From positions 1 to 43,712 of the forward strand of contig CABVBU010000026.1 of assembly GCA_902496665.1 (NCBI GenBank): 43,712 nucleotides of DNA. The letters run 5' to 3'. The position numbers and the translations under genes were made by a program. The DNA is from an uncultured Clostridium sp. (GTDB lineage: Bacteria > Bacillota > Clostridia > Lachnospirales > Lachnospiraceae). The notes beneath the pieces were generated by a model. It was not told the origin of the DNA, did no database searches, and saw nothing but the letters and a program-made list of their open reading frames with translations. Positions 6,053 through 15,194 of the stretch are shown piece by piece (position 1 is the first letter of the stretch; the number at the start of each line of letters is the position of its first letter).

Positions 6053-8821
6053 CTAAAGTAATTCGCCATAGTGACGGACATATGCTTTTTTCAAACTTGT
6101 TGCCAGTGCCATATACAGCAGGATACACGGGATCAGATACGCAAAGTAAGCAGCCGGTAAAGCGGTAAATCCAAGCGCGGTTCCAACCGGTGTAAAAGGG
6201 ATCAGAGTCAGAACGGCAATACCGGTCATTGTAAGAAGCGTTACCGGAGCTGATGCATGACTCTGGATAAACGGAAGCTTCGGAGTACGGATCATATGGA
6301 TGACCAGCGTCTGACTCCACATGGATTCCACGAACCATCCTGCCTGAAACATACCGATATACTTAAGCTGCATGGCTGCCAGCTCTGCCCCGCTGTAATG
6401 CGCTGCCAGATCATGAAACAATACTCCGTGTGAGACAAATATCGGACAAAACACAAAATACATGAAAATATAAGTTGTGAAATCAAAGATCGAGCTTGTA
6501 GGTCCGATCCATATCATAAAGCTTCCCACACTGGATGCATCCCATTTGCGCGGTCTTGCGATGAATTCCTCATCCACATTGTCCCACGGAATCGCGGTAC
6601 AGGACAGATCATAGATCAGATTCAGCAATATCAGATGAATGCTCATCATCGGCAGGAACGGCAGGAGCGCAGACGCAGCCAGTACCGAAAACATGTTTCC
6701 AAAATTAGAGGATGCAGTCATCTTAATATATTTGATCATGTTGGCATACGTTTTTCGCCCTTCAATGATCCCCTGCTCCAGAACCATCAGATCTTTTTCC
6801 AGCAGGATAATATCTGCGGATTCCTTTGCCACATCCACGGCGGTATCCACCGAAATTCCAATGTCTGCTGCCTTCATTGCTGCCGCATCATTGATCCCAT
6901 CTCCCATAAAACCGACGGTGTGGCCATTTTCCCGAAGGACCGAAACTACCCGCGACTTCTGGTCAGGTGTCAGCTTCGCAAAAACATCGGTTGTCTCTGC
7001 CGCTTTCGCAAGTTCTGCATCGTTCATATGGCTTAAATCAGAACCAAGAAGCATATTGCGCACTTCAAGTCCAACCTGTTTACAGATCGTGCGTGTTACC
7101 TTATCGTTATCGCCTGTCAGTATTTTCGTATTGACACCATGAGCTTTCAGCGCCTTGATGGCATCTGCCGTCGATTCCTTCGGCGGATCCAGGAATGCAA
7201 GATAACCGATCAGTACCATATCACATTCGTCCTTTACACCAAAAGCACCGGCCGGGGAAGGATTGCTTTTCTGCGCAATGGCCAGCACCCGGAATCCCTT
7301 TTCATTCAGTTCATCCACGGTCTCTAAAATACGCTGCCGAAGCTTCTCTGTAAGCGGTTTCACATCACCATCACACTCCGCAAAAGCGCATACGGAAAGC
7401 ATCTCCTCTACGGCACCCTTTGTCACCATCTGTGTCTTTCCGCCTTTATCCTGTACGACCGTGGTCAGGCGGCGGCGCGTGAAATCAAACGGGATTTCAT
7501 CCACCTTCACATAGTTTTCCGACAGGTCAAGAAGTCTTTGATCCGCTGCCTCTTCCTCCTCTGTCTTCTGGATGATCGCCAGATCCATCAGATTTTTGTA
7601 ACCGGTCTGGAAATAGCTGTTTAAGTACGCATGACGCAGCACTCTTGTATCATCTTCTCCGTTTACATTCAGGTGATATTCCAGTACGACCTTATCCTGT
7701 GTCAATGTTCCTGTTTTATCTGTGCAGAGAATATCAATTGCCCCAAAATTCTGGATCGAATTCAGATTTTTGACGATCGTCTGCTTTTTACTCATGGAAA
7801 CCGCACCCTTTGCAAGACAGGTTGTCACGATCATCGGAAGCATCTCCGGGGTCAGGCCTACCGCAACCGAAATACCGAATAAAAAGGCATCCAGCCAGTC
7901 ACCCTTTGTAATCCCATTGATAAAAAATACAAGCGGAACCATGACCAGCATAAACCGGATCAGTACCCAGGAAACAGCATTCACTCCCTTTGTAAAGCTT
8001 GTCTCCACGGCTTCCCCCGCGATCGCGGATGTCATAGAGCCAAACAGCGTGTTGTCTCCGGTACAGATCACAACGGCGGCGGCACTTCCGGAAATCACGT
8101 TGCTGCCCATAAAGGCAATATTTGTATACTCTGTCACGGACTCTTTCTGTACACTTACAGCTGCCGTCTTTTCCACGGGTTCACTTTCACCGGTCAGACT
8201 TGCCTGACTGATAAATAAATCCTTGGCTTCCAGAATGCGGACATCCGCAGGGATCATATCCCCGGCTGACAAGTGTACGATATCGCCTACGACCAGATCA
8301 TCCATAGGGATCTCTGTTTTTTCCTTGTCCTGGCGTGTAACGGTACAGGTAGTCGTGATCATGGATAACAGTTTTTCCGCGGCATTTCCGCTTCTTGATT
8401 CCTGCACAAAACGAAGCGTACCTGAGATCATGACCATCGTTAATATGATGATCACTGTCAAAGGATCAAAATCCTCCGGAGTACTTCCCAAAAGCGAATA
8501 ATAGGGGAATACCATGTCTGTCATGGTGGAAACCAAAGCAAGGAAAAAAAGGATTGCCGTAAAAGGATTGACAAAAGCCTCCGCCAGACGTTTTGCAAGC
8601 GATTTCTGTTTTTCGTGCGTTACCTTATTTGTTCCAAACTTCGTCCTGTTTACCGATACGTTTTCTTCGTCCAGTCCGCGCAGCGTTGTATGCAGACTCT
8701 TCAGAATATCCTTGATCCGGTTCGTAGCTGCATATTGGATGCGCTGATTCTGCTCATCACGGATCACAGCCTTCTGCAGCGCCTGATGTACCGCTCTGCG
8801 ATTTTCTTTCTTGTTCATCAT
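6053..8821 (-). CDS. mgtA: P-type Mg2+-transporting ATPase (MgtA/MgtB type)
   Basis: The 922-residue protein has the P-type ATPase order: N-terminal cation-transporter domain, actuator loop with TGES (S-L-T-G-E-S), phosphorylation motif DKTGTLT near residue 370, hinge MGDGINDAAA, and about ten membrane helices. The C-terminal run with W-F-V-E-S-M-W-S-Q-T-L-V-I-H is typical of the MgtA/MgtB (type IIIB) branch, which brings Mg2+ into the cell. The start follows AAGGAGG. It lies in a minus-strand cluster with MgtC, a regulator and a second ATPase of the same family. The gene after it encodes a 53-residue membrane peptide whose ribosome site overlaps this stop. Confidence 0.93.
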   Translation of the reverse strand: MMNKKENRRAVHQALQKAVIRDEQNQRIQYAATNRIKDILKSLHTTLRGLDEENVSVNRTKFGTNKVTHEKQKSLAKRLAEAFVNPFTAILFFLALVSTMTDMVFPYYSLLGSTPEDFDPLTVIIILTMVMISGTLRFVQESRSGNAAEKLLSMITTTCTVTRQDKEKTEIPMDDLVVGDIVHLSAGDMIPADVRILEAKDLFISQASLTGESEPVEKTAAVSVQKESVTEYTNIAFMGSNVISGSAAAVVICTGDNTLFGSMTSAIAGEAVETSFTKGVNAVSWVLIRFMLVMVPLVFFINGITKGDWLDAFLFGISVAVGLTPEMLPMIVTTCLAKGAVSMSKKQTIVKNLNSIQNFGAIDILCTDKTGTLTQDKVVLEYHLNVNGEDDTRVLRHAYLNSYFQTGYKNLMDLAIIQKTEEEEAADQRLLDLSENYVKVDEIPFDFTRRRLTTVVQDKGGKTQMVTKGAVEEMLSVCAFAECDGDVKPLTEKLRQRILETVDELNEKGFRVLAIAQKSNPSPAGAFGVKDECDMVLIGYLAFLDPPKESTADAIKALKAHGVNTKILTGDNDKVTRTICKQVGLEVRNMLLGSDLSHMNDAELAKAAETTDVFAKLTPDQKSRVVSVLRENGHTVGFMGDGINDAAAMKAADIGISVDTAVDVAKESADIILLEKDLMVLEQGIIEGRKTYANMIKYIKMTASSNFGNMFSVLAASALLPFLPMMSIHLILLNLIYDLSCTAIPWDNVDEEFIARPRKWDASSVGSFMIWIGPTSSIFDFTTYIFMYFVFCPIFVSHGVLFHDLAAHYSGAELAAMQLKYIGMFQAGWFVESMWSQTLVIHMIRTPKLPFIQSHASAPVTLLTMTGIAVLTLIPFTPVGTALGFTALPAAYFAYLIPCILLYMALATSLKKAYVRHYGELL

Positions 8822-8851
8822 TCATTCCCTCCTTGACCTCAACGATCTCAA

Positions 8852-9169
8852 CTATTTTTGATACCGCCGGCTTTTTTCTATATATAGCAGATCGACTCCT
8901 GCTACAAGAAACCATGCGATGATAGCCGCTGTGAACCAGTGCTCTGAGAAGTCAGCCCACAATCCTCTCATCAAAAAGATCAGGCCGTTCAGCATGATCA
9001 CTTCCCCGATATTACGGCAAAGCGGCATAATATCAAGTTTTTCTTTCTCCTTCGGTGACATATTTTTCCAGCTTGTCAGATGAACATGCAGTTTCCCGGA
9101 AGCAAACAGGAAACCTGCAGCCGTAAAAATAATCCCAAGAATGATACTCGTGCAGTTTAGATTCTTCAA
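8852..9169 (-). CDS. Small membrane protein in the magnesium cluster
   Basis: The 105-residue protein has an N-terminal helix (about 8-25), a charged stretch S-P-K-E-K-E-K-L-D, and two further helices (about 55-70 and 78-95). The arrangement resembles small DUF3784-like proteins, but that match is uncertain. The start codon is TTG at 9169, one base after the mgtC stop codon, with GGGAGGTG six bases upstream, which indicates coupled translation. Its place between MgtC and the Mg2+ ATPase suggests a part in magnesium homeostasis. Nothing in the sequence shows a mechanism. Confidence 0.75.
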   Translation of the reverse strand: MKNLNCTSIILGIIFTAAGFLFASGKLHVHLTSWKNMSPKEKEKLDIMPLCRNIGEVIMLNGLIFLMRGLWADFSEHWFTAAIIAWFLVAGVDLLYIEKSRRYQK

Positions 9170-9847
9170 TTACAACACCTCCCATCCGGCACTTATCACC
9201 TCCGGAATTTCCAGAGTTTGCCCGACAATGCCCTCTAAAATATTGCTTTTTGGCTTGCCTGCTGAGCAGTATTTCGCGATTATTTCAACTTTACCGCCAA
9301 CTACGTCGCCACTTTCCAGATGATTCAGGTACAAGGTTTTGCAGGAATTCCGATTGATCAGAAGCAGACGGATTTCCTGCTCCGCGTTCTCCTGACAAAG
9401 AACTGTGATACAGTATTCCTTTTCGGATTCGTCTCCGGCCGCGATCGGATTTAACTTTTGTGCAAACGGCCGCAGGATCAGATTCGATCCGATCAGAATG
9501 CCTGTGGCGGTAAAAGCCATTGCATACATCCCGGTACTTGCTAAAATCCCTATTGCCGCAGTACACCAGAGTGTTGCTGCCGTATTGATACCGCGCACTG
9601 TACCACTGTCTTTAAAGATCACACCGCTGCACAGGAAACCTACGCCTGAAATGATACTGCTTCCCACTCGAAACATCTGATCAGAACCATACAGCATTGG
9701 GAACAATGTAAAAAAGCTGGTGCCCATGCAGATCAGGACATTGATGCGTATCCCTGCCGGATGCCCTGTCAGTTGTCTTTCCAATCCGATCAGAAATCCA
9801 AGTACCATAGACAGGACAATTCTTAAAACAAAATCTGTGTAAACCAT
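9170..9847 (-). CDS. mgtC: MgtC/SapB-family protein
   Basis: The 225-residue protein begins with the MgtC hallmark: several hydrophobic helices with G-F-L-I-G-L-E-R-Q near residue 18, then H-P-A-G-I-R near 29, G-T-S near 42 and V-G-F-L-C-S-G-V-I-F near 70. The N-terminal ~125 residues form the membrane domain, and the remaining ~90 residues form a soluble C-terminal domain as in longer MgtC proteins. MgtC proteins act in low-magnesium adaptation, in several cases by modulating the F-type ATP synthase or Mg2+ transport. It lies between a regulator and two Mg2+ ATPases. A terminator-like hairpin precedes it, so expression may depend on read-through. Confidence 0.9.
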   Translation of the reverse strand: MVYTDFVLRIVLSMVLGFLIGLERQLTGHPAGIRINVLICMGTSFFTLFPMLYGSDQMFRVGSSIISGVGFLCSGVIFKDSGTVRGINTAATLWCTAAIGILASTGMYAMAFTATGILIGSNLILRPFAQKLNPIAAGDESEKEYCITVLCQENAEQEIRLLLINRNSCKTLYLNHLESGDVVGGKVEIIAKYCSAGKPKSNILEGIVGQTLEIPEVISAGWEVL

Positions 9848-9881
9848 GTTTACCGCCTCCCTTCGACCTCACTTATGATAC

Positions 9882-9968
9882 AAAAAAAGCAAGGAGAATC
9901 ACATGATCAAAACCTTGCGATTCCCTTGCGATTTGGCAAGAATTAAGGCGAGCCAGAATCAGCCCGCC
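9882..9968 (-). terminator. Tandem hairpins, terminator/attenuator between the regulator and mgtC
   Basis: Reading the minus strand, a 7-bp hairpin (9947-9968, GGCGGGC against GCTCGCC) follows the regulator stop codon at once. A second, longer hairpin follows (9889-9929, outer arms GCAAGG and CTTGC) and ends in seven T residues (9882-9888). It lies about 35 bases before mgtC. It either ends the upstream ATPase-regulator transcript or attenuates read-through into mgtC. No M-box consensus was recognised here. Confidence 0.7.
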
Positions 9969-9972
9969 TTTG

Positions 9973-10476
9973 TCAAATATCATCATTGAATTTATATCCA
10001 ATTCCCCAGATCGTCAGAATGTATCTGGGCTCATCCGGATCCGGTTCGATCTTTTTTCGCAGTTTCCGGATAAATGCCATGATATTGCTGTCATCCAGCA
10101 GATAATTTTCTGACCACACTGCCCTGTAAATCTGCTCCTTTGTATAGACCTCACCTCTGTTTTCTGCCAGAAAGTATAAAATATCAAACTCCTTTGGTGT
10201 CAGGGAAATTTCCTCTCCGCCTCTTACCACCTTCCGGCTTTTCTGATGAATCGTTAATTCCCCGATCCGTATCTCATCCGCTGATACATCTGTCAAATTC
10301 CGGGCGTCTTTTGATGTACCCAAAAGCAGTGAACTTTCTGTACCGTTTTTCATGTCATATATACCGGAAAGCAGTTCTTTCGCGCTGTCACTTTCCGGCG
10401 GCTCTTTTATCAGTTTTTCCATCAGCCATTCCAGAAGGACAGCATCCATATAAATAAAACCGGTATTCTTTCTCAC
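9973..10476 (-). CDS. OmpR/PhoB-type winged-helix regulator lacking a receiver domain
   Basis: The 167-residue protein has an OmpR/PhoB DNA-binding domain in its C-terminal ~95 residues. It shows L-T-P-K-E-F-D-I-L-Y-F-L-A near residue 95, Y-T-K-E-Q-I-Y-R-A-V-W near 115, the recognition helix N-I-M-A-F-I-R-K-L-R-K-K-I-E, and G-I-G-Y-K-F at the end. The first ~65 residues are not a response-regulator receiver: the length is half that needed and no phospho-acceptor pattern is seen. The start is GTG at 10476 with GGAGG eight bases upstream. It is 15 bases after an Mg2+ ATPase gene and ahead of mgtC, so control of this cluster is likely. What it senses is unknown. Confidence 0.85.
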   Translation of the reverse strand: MRKNTGFIYMDAVLLEWLMEKLIKEPPESDSAKELLSGIYDMKNGTESSLLLGTSKDARNLTDVSADEIRIGELTIHQKSRKVVRGGEEISLTPKEFDILYFLAENRGEVYTKEQIYRAVWSENYLLDDSNIMAFIRKLRKKIEPDPDEPRYILTIWGIGYKFNDDI

Positions 10477-10491
10477 GATGGTGTCCTCCTT

Positions 10492-13167
10492 TCAGATCAG
10501 TTCATGATATTTCTTCTGATAAAAGGTTTTGACCACCGTAGTCAGAAGCATATAAAAGACTGCCACAACAACCAGGAACATAAAATACCAAAGCGGCAAT
10601 CTCGTCAATCCGAATACTCCAGCCGCTTTTGTAAAGGTAATTGCAGTAAATACAAAAATACCTGCAATTGTCGTAACGATCACAGGAGCTGACGGACTGC
10701 TCTGTACAAACGGGAGCTTCCTTGTCCGCAGGAAATGAAGAATCAACACCTGCGTCCACATGGACTCCAGAAACCATCCTGTCTGAAACAGAGCCGAGTA
10801 CTGAAGCTGCATCCCCGGATCCGCGAGATCCAGATATGTCACACCTCCGCACAAGGCTGGGCACAGGACATAATACAAAAACAGGAACGTTATCATATCA
10901 AACAATGAGCTGATCGGTCCGAAATAAAGCATAAACCGTCCAAGTGTCCTGCCTGACCAGTCTCTCGGAAAAAGTGTTTCCTCTTTATCCACATGATCCC
11001 ACGGCAAAATGATGCATAAGGCATCGTATAATAAATTCAGCAATAAGATCTGCAGCGATGTCATCGGCAGAAATGGTAAAAAAGCACTGGCACACACAAT
11101 CGAAAGGATATTTCCAAAATTGGAGCTTGCTGTGATCTTGATGTATTTAAGCATATTGGTAAAGGTTTTTCTGCCTTCCAGAATGCCCTGCTCCAGCACC
11201 CCGAGATCTTTCTGGAGCAACACCACATCGGCCGCATCTTTGGCTGCGTCTACGGCAGTGTCCACCGAGATGCCCACGTTCGCCTCACAGAGTGCCGGTA
11301 TATCATTGATCCCATCCCCCAGAAATCCAACTGTATGCCCGTTTTTCCTCAGGGCTGAAACAACGCGGACCTTCTGTCCCGGTGTCAGCCCTGCAAAAAC
11401 ATGTGTCTCCTCAACAATTCTGTCAAGTTCGCTGTCGCTCATTTCATCCAGCGCTGTCCCTGTCAGCACCTTTTCCGACGGAATTCCTACTCTGCGGCAT
11501 ATCGAAACAGCCACTTCCTCCTGATCCCCGGTCAGGACCTTTGGAATTACCCTGAGTGCTTCGAGCGCTTTCACCGATGTTTTTGCTGTTTTCTTAGGCG
11601 CGTCAAAAAATGCAAGATATCCCATCAGGATCAGATCATTCTCGTCTGAACGCAGGAGCTGATCGTTTCCTACTGTTTTTTTCCGTGCAACCGCGATCAC
11701 CTTCATGCCGTCCTCGAGCATCTCATCCACCACCGATGACACACTCTGTGGGCTGCAGGCTTCGATCGGAATCATTTCACCGCGAAACTCCACATACCTG
11801 CATCGTTCCACGATCCGTGTGATGTCCCCCTTCACAATGAGCTGGCGCTCCCCATTCTGACCGGCCACAAGGGTACTGACAAACTTGCGCGCATAGTCAA
11901 ACGGAATCTCATCTATTTTCTGATACCCTGCAATGAGATCGGCAAAGTGTTTCTCATGTCCCGGCATTGTCTGGCATGCCAGGACCGCATTGTCAATGGG
12001 ATTGCATACACCGGAATGACACATGCTGTTCAAAAAAGCAAGATCCAGTACTTTCTCACTTTCGTTTCCGAGCACATCCATATAGTATTCCAACAGAATG
12101 CTCTCATTCGTGAGGGTTCCGGTCTTGTCCATGCATAGAACATCCATACTTCCAAATCCCTGCATGGCATTGATATCCTTGATGATCGTCTGCTTGCGGC
12201 TCATGCTGATGCTGCCTCTCGCCAGACATGCCGTAATGACCATCGGCAGCATCTCCGGCATCAGACCGACTGCTACCGACAAAGCGAACGCAAAGGATTC
12301 CAGCCATCTGCCGCCTGTAACTCTTAAAATGATGAACACGACAGGGATCAGCACCGCTGTAAAACGCAGCATAACCCACGCAATGGAATTTGCCCCTTTT
12401 TGAAAGGACTGTTTTTCATCCAGCTCAGCTTTCGCGAAGCTCCCATAGAGGGTATCCTTACCGACTGCCAGTACAATTCCTTCGCCTCTCCCGCTGATTA
12501 CTGTCGTTGACAGAAATATAAGATTTTCAAGCTGTGTCAGTGTCTCCTGTCTTTCATCGTTCACTACATCGGATTTTTTCTCAAGGATTGCACTCTCCCC
12601 GGTGATCGAAGCCTGTGAAACATACAGGTCATTGACAGCTGTCAGCCTGATGTCTGCCGGAACCCTGTCTCCGGCAGATATCAGCACAATATCTCCTACG
12701 ACAAGTTCTTCAGCAGGTATCTCTTTTTCGTTTCCCTCTCTCCTGACCGTGATACTTTCATGAAGCAGCCGGTTAAGCTGCTGTGCCGCATTTTTTGCAC
12801 GTACTTCCTGTATCAGCCGGATCATACCACTGATCAGGATCATGGAAAAGATAAGAATGGCAGTGGTTGCGTTTCTCGTAAAATTAGACGCAAGGACGAC
12901 ATCCGTTGCCAGAGAAATAATCCCAAGTACAAACAAAATGATATGGAATGGGTTGATAAATGCCCTGCGCAGACAGCGCAGGATCGTATCATTCTTCTGT
13001 TTGGCAAAGCGGTTTTCTCCGTATCGTTCACGTTTCCTGTCGATCTGCCTATTATCCAGTCCATCCGGTGATGTCTCGATCTCTTTATATATTTGTTTTA
13101 TCTCCTGATAAGCGTATTTTCTGATTCGACAGTCCATCAGGGGCGGTTTAGCCATGATATTGTCCAT
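10492..13167 (-). CDS. Second P-type Mg2+-transporting ATPase
   Basis: The 891-residue protein is a paralogue of the ATPase at 6053-8821, with the same order of domains: TGES in the actuator loop, DKTGTLT near residue 347, LGDGIND in the hinge, and a C-terminal W-F-L-E-S-M-W-T-Q-V-L-I-L-H matching the MgtA/MgtB branch. It is clearly diverged from its paralogue, so recent duplication is unlikely. It heads the minus-strand magnesium cluster. The start is either ATG at 13167 or the in-frame ATG five codons later. Neither has a strong ribosome site, so the exact start is uncertain. Mg2+ uptake is the family role, though Ni2+ or Co2+ may also pass. Confidence 0.9.
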   Translation of the reverse strand: MDNIMAKPPLMDCRIRKYAYQEIKQIYKEIETSPDGLDNRQIDRKRERYGENRFAKQKNDTILRCLRRAFINPFHIILFVLGIISLATDVVLASNFTRNATTAILIFSMILISGMIRLIQEVRAKNAAQQLNRLLHESITVRREGNEKEIPAEELVVGDIVLISAGDRVPADIRLTAVNDLYVSQASITGESAILEKKSDVVNDERQETLTQLENLIFLSTTVISGRGEGIVLAVGKDTLYGSFAKAELDEKQSFQKGANSIAWVMLRFTAVLIPVVFIILRVTGGRWLESFAFALSVAVGLMPEMLPMVITACLARGSISMSRKQTIIKDINAMQGFGSMDVLCMDKTGTLTNESILLEYYMDVLGNESEKVLDLAFLNSMCHSGVCNPIDNAVLACQTMPGHEKHFADLIAGYQKIDEIPFDYARKFVSTLVAGQNGERQLIVKGDITRIVERCRYVEFRGEMIPIEACSPQSVSSVVDEMLEDGMKVIAVARKKTVGNDQLLRSDENDLILMGYLAFFDAPKKTAKTSVKALEALRVIPKVLTGDQEEVAVSICRRVGIPSEKVLTGTALDEMSDSELDRIVEETHVFAGLTPGQKVRVVSALRKNGHTVGFLGDGINDIPALCEANVGISVDTAVDAAKDAADVVLLQKDLGVLEQGILEGRKTFTNMLKYIKITASSNFGNILSIVCASAFLPFLPMTSLQILLLNLLYDALCIILPWDHVDKEETLFPRDWSGRTLGRFMLYFGPISSLFDMITFLFLYYVLCPALCGGVTYLDLADPGMQLQYSALFQTGWFLESMWTQVLILHFLRTRKLPFVQSSPSAPVIVTTIAGIFVFTAITFTKAAGVFGLTRLPLWYFMFLVVVAVFYMLLTTVVKTFYQKKYHELI

Positions 13168-13187
13168 CCTTTCCAGCCTGTAATAAA

Positions 13188-13209
13188 GGGGTCAAAAAGT
13201 TTTGACCCC
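13188..13209. repeat. Perfect 10-bp inverted repeat upstream of the Mg2+ ATPase
   Basis: GGGGTCAAAA and TTTTGACCCC are separated by two bases. The repeat lies 21 bases before the ATPase start and about 115 bases after the FliB-like gene. On the minus strand it is followed by TTTATTA, a poor T tract. It could be the upstream gene's terminator, an operator, or an RNA hairpin in the leader. Confidence 0.6.
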
Positions 13210-13324
13210 ATCACCATTTTACCATCCTGTATGATAAAAATGCTACGCTTATTTTCTTGCTTTTTTCTTGCGATTCCGGCTCCCGTTTATCCCTTGCGCG
13301 AACTGCTGCAGATTCCGATCCATT

Positions 13325-14494
13325 TCAGGCAAGCTGGCATCCCTCCGGCGCATACATCCCAAACAGCCAGTCCTCCAACGCATTCAGGTTATCATCGGAA
13401 TGCTCGATCTCCCTCGCGTACCGCCAGGAGATCTCCTCCACATCCTGCAGGGACAGCTTCTTCCCATTTTCCAGCCACCGGACGATCAAAAATTCCTGGA
13501 TCCAGCGGACAGAAAACAGCGCCAGTTCCAGCTTGGAACAGACCATATCGTCATAGACTGCCCCGCAGAAATATGTATATACAAAGAACATCAAAAGCTG
13601 CTCGCCCAGATTTTCCCACTCTTCTTTATGGCTGCTCAGCGCCCCATACATCCGGTGAAATTCCTCACATATCTTAAAATATTCCTCTTTGCTTCCCTGA
13701 TACAGCCGCTTTTCCGCTCCGTCAAGCACCTGATCCCACTCCGGGCGCAGGCGCTCCAGACCGTAAAGAACCTGAAGTTCTTCCTTCTGCCACTCCCACT
13801 GATGAAAAGATGCCGCATCCACGCCCTTTTCTGAGAGACTTTCCGATATAAACTTCCGCAAGGTTCCCTCCCTGTGATGGCGTTCGCATTCCTGAAGCAG
13901 ATCATCGATCTCAAACTCTCTTCCTTCCTCCATACAGATCTGGTATCTCTCCGCCAGCTGCTCGCACGCTGCCATACGCAGTGTCAGCGGCAGGTTTCGA
14001 TCCTGTAAAACAGAGAAGAGAACATCTCTGGTGTCTTCCAGTCTCGAAAACATCATAAAATCAAACTCGTCAAAATCATCTTCCTCGTCTGTCTCCTCCT
14101 CAAGAAACCGCACCGGCTCTTTGCAGGAAAGAATGATCTTCGCAGCCTCCGGGCAGGAAAGGGATAAGGATAATTCCCTGAGTCCCTCAAATTCCTCCGT
14201 GTGTCTCGGATAAAGGCGGCAGGTATCGCAGAGGGCGTCCGGTCCCAGTGCCTTATAGAGATCACACAGATTCTCATCATTCAAAAACGCGCACCGCCGG
14301 TCATTCTGGCAAAAGCATTCCTCTTTCCAGTTGATCGAATCATGCAGACGTTTTCCAAACTCGCCTTGCACGTTTTTATACTTCTCAAGAGAATCCTCAT
14401 CAATCATGATCTGCCATCCCGCACAGCAGGTATCCGGACAGTCTCCGGCCGTGCAGACAAATTTATCGTAAAAATGTGGTTTTAAATATCGCAT
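13325..14494 (-). CDS. FliB-family lysine-N-methylase-like protein
   Basis: The 389-residue protein has the cysteine pattern of FliB (flagellin lysine-N-methylase). Residues 14-28 carry C-x4-C-x3-CC-A-G-W. Further clusters appear around 60-70 (C-F-C-x5-C) and 78-98 (C-D-L-Y-x7-L-C-D-T-C-R-L-Y-P-R). These cysteines probably bind an Fe-S cluster or another metal. FliB methylates flagellin lysines in Salmonella, and many Clostridia carry copies without obvious flagellar neighbours. No flagellar gene is in this window, so the substrate here is open. The C-terminal half is acidic and helical without clear motifs. Confidence 0.82.
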   Translation of the reverse strand: MRYLKPHFYDKFVCTAGDCPDTCCAGWQIMIDEDSLEKYKNVQGEFGKRLHDSINWKEECFCQNDRRCAFLNDENLCDLYKALGPDALCDTCRLYPRHTEEFEGLRELSLSLSCPEAAKIILSCKEPVRFLEEETDEEDDFDEFDFMMFSRLEDTRDVLFSVLQDRNLPLTLRMAACEQLAERYQICMEEGREFEIDDLLQECERHHREGTLRKFISESLSEKGVDAASFHQWEWQKEELQVLYGLERLRPEWDQVLDGAEKRLYQGSKEEYFKICEEFHRMYGALSSHKEEWENLGEQLLMFFVYTYFCGAVYDDMVCSKLELALFSVRWIQEFLIVRWLENGKKLSLQDVEEISWRYAREIEHSDDNLNALEDWLFGMYAPEGCQLA

Positions 14495-14567
14495 CGTTTA
14501 TTTTCCTTTCTGAATCACATAACTCTCCAACTGCAGCTTTTCTTCCGGCGCATATCTGCATCTGCCG

Positions 14568-15083
14568 TTAATGATATTCCCTGTAATAATCATCCGGATC
14601 TCCGTATTTTAAAACAGCTTCCTGCTGTTCTTCATCACTCAGACTCCTCATAAACAGCCAGTTTTCCTCATACATATAATGCGGATACCGAAATCTCGTT
14701 CTCACAAATGTATTCGTTACATACAGGGCAATGTGTTCATCATACTGTTCCACTTTCTGCTCAAATCCAAGACTGTAAAGAAACCAGTTCCATGCAAAAA
14801 ACAGGAACAGAAAAACCGCCGCCACGATCACCGGTATCCTGATAATCCTTCTCATCCAGCCGTCGAATTTCTTTCTGTTCCACGCCAGCAAAAAAAATGT
14901 CCCCACTGTCAGCACGATCTGCCAGAACACGCAGAGCCCAAGTGCAATGGCGATCGCCCTGTCAGGGATATAATACCAGCCATCACGCAGCCATTTTTCA
15001 CCTGAAAAAAAGAGAATTGTGACCACACCGAACACACCTGCTGCAGCCAGCAGTATATAGAGCCATTTTTTCTGTATCTTCAT
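14568..15083 (-). CDS. Hypothetical membrane protein, three helices
   Basis: From the ATG at 15083 the product is 171 residues. A longer frame begins at a TTG four codons upstream, but TTGAGGTG then serves better as the ribosome site for the ATG. Three hydrophobic helices lie at about 8-26, 42-66 and 82-105. A soluble, acidic and aromatic tail follows, ending D-P-D-D-Y-Y-R-E-Y-H. No family was recognised. It is the downstream neighbour of the AAA-ATPase-like gene with a hairpin between them, and lies upstream of the FliB-like gene on the same strand. Confidence 0.65.
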   Translation of the reverse strand: MKIQKKWLYILLAAAGVFGVVTILFFSGEKWLRDGWYYIPDRAIAIALGLCVFWQIVLTVGTFFLLAWNRKKFDGWMRRIIRIPVIVAAVFLFLFFAWNWFLYSLGFEQKVEQYDEHIALYVTNTFVRTRFRYPHYMYEENWLFMRSLSDEEQQEAVLKYGDPDDYYREYH

Positions 15084-15134
15084 GCCGCACCTCAACGAAA
15101 TCTAAATTCTTGACCTTGGGACCCGCCAAAAACA

Positions 15135-15171
15135 GGTGTAATGCAAAAAATTCGTTTTTCTGCACTACACC
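15135..15171 (-). terminator. Hairpin terminator after the AAA-ATPase-like gene
   Basis: GGTGTAATGCA (from 15135) pairs with TGCACTACACC (to 15171) with one mismatch, extended by A and T runs. On the minus strand it is followed by TGTTTTTGG. It lies between two minus-strand genes and probably ends the AAA-ATPase-like transcript. Confidence 0.6.
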
Positions 15172-15194
15172 CATCCATCATTAACACCAATCGA

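Noticed and set aside
5652..6061. Plus-strand frames of 106-134 codons crossing the repeat and the microprotein gene
   Set aside because: They run through palindrome copy A, resemble frames in copy B only because of the DNA repeat, lack ribosome sites and are antisense to the better-supported small gene at 5876-6037.
13168..13324. M-box magnesium riboswitch before the Mg2+ ATPase
   Set aside because: The region is only 157 bases and none of the conserved M-box segments could be found by eye. Only a 10-bp inverted repeat is present.
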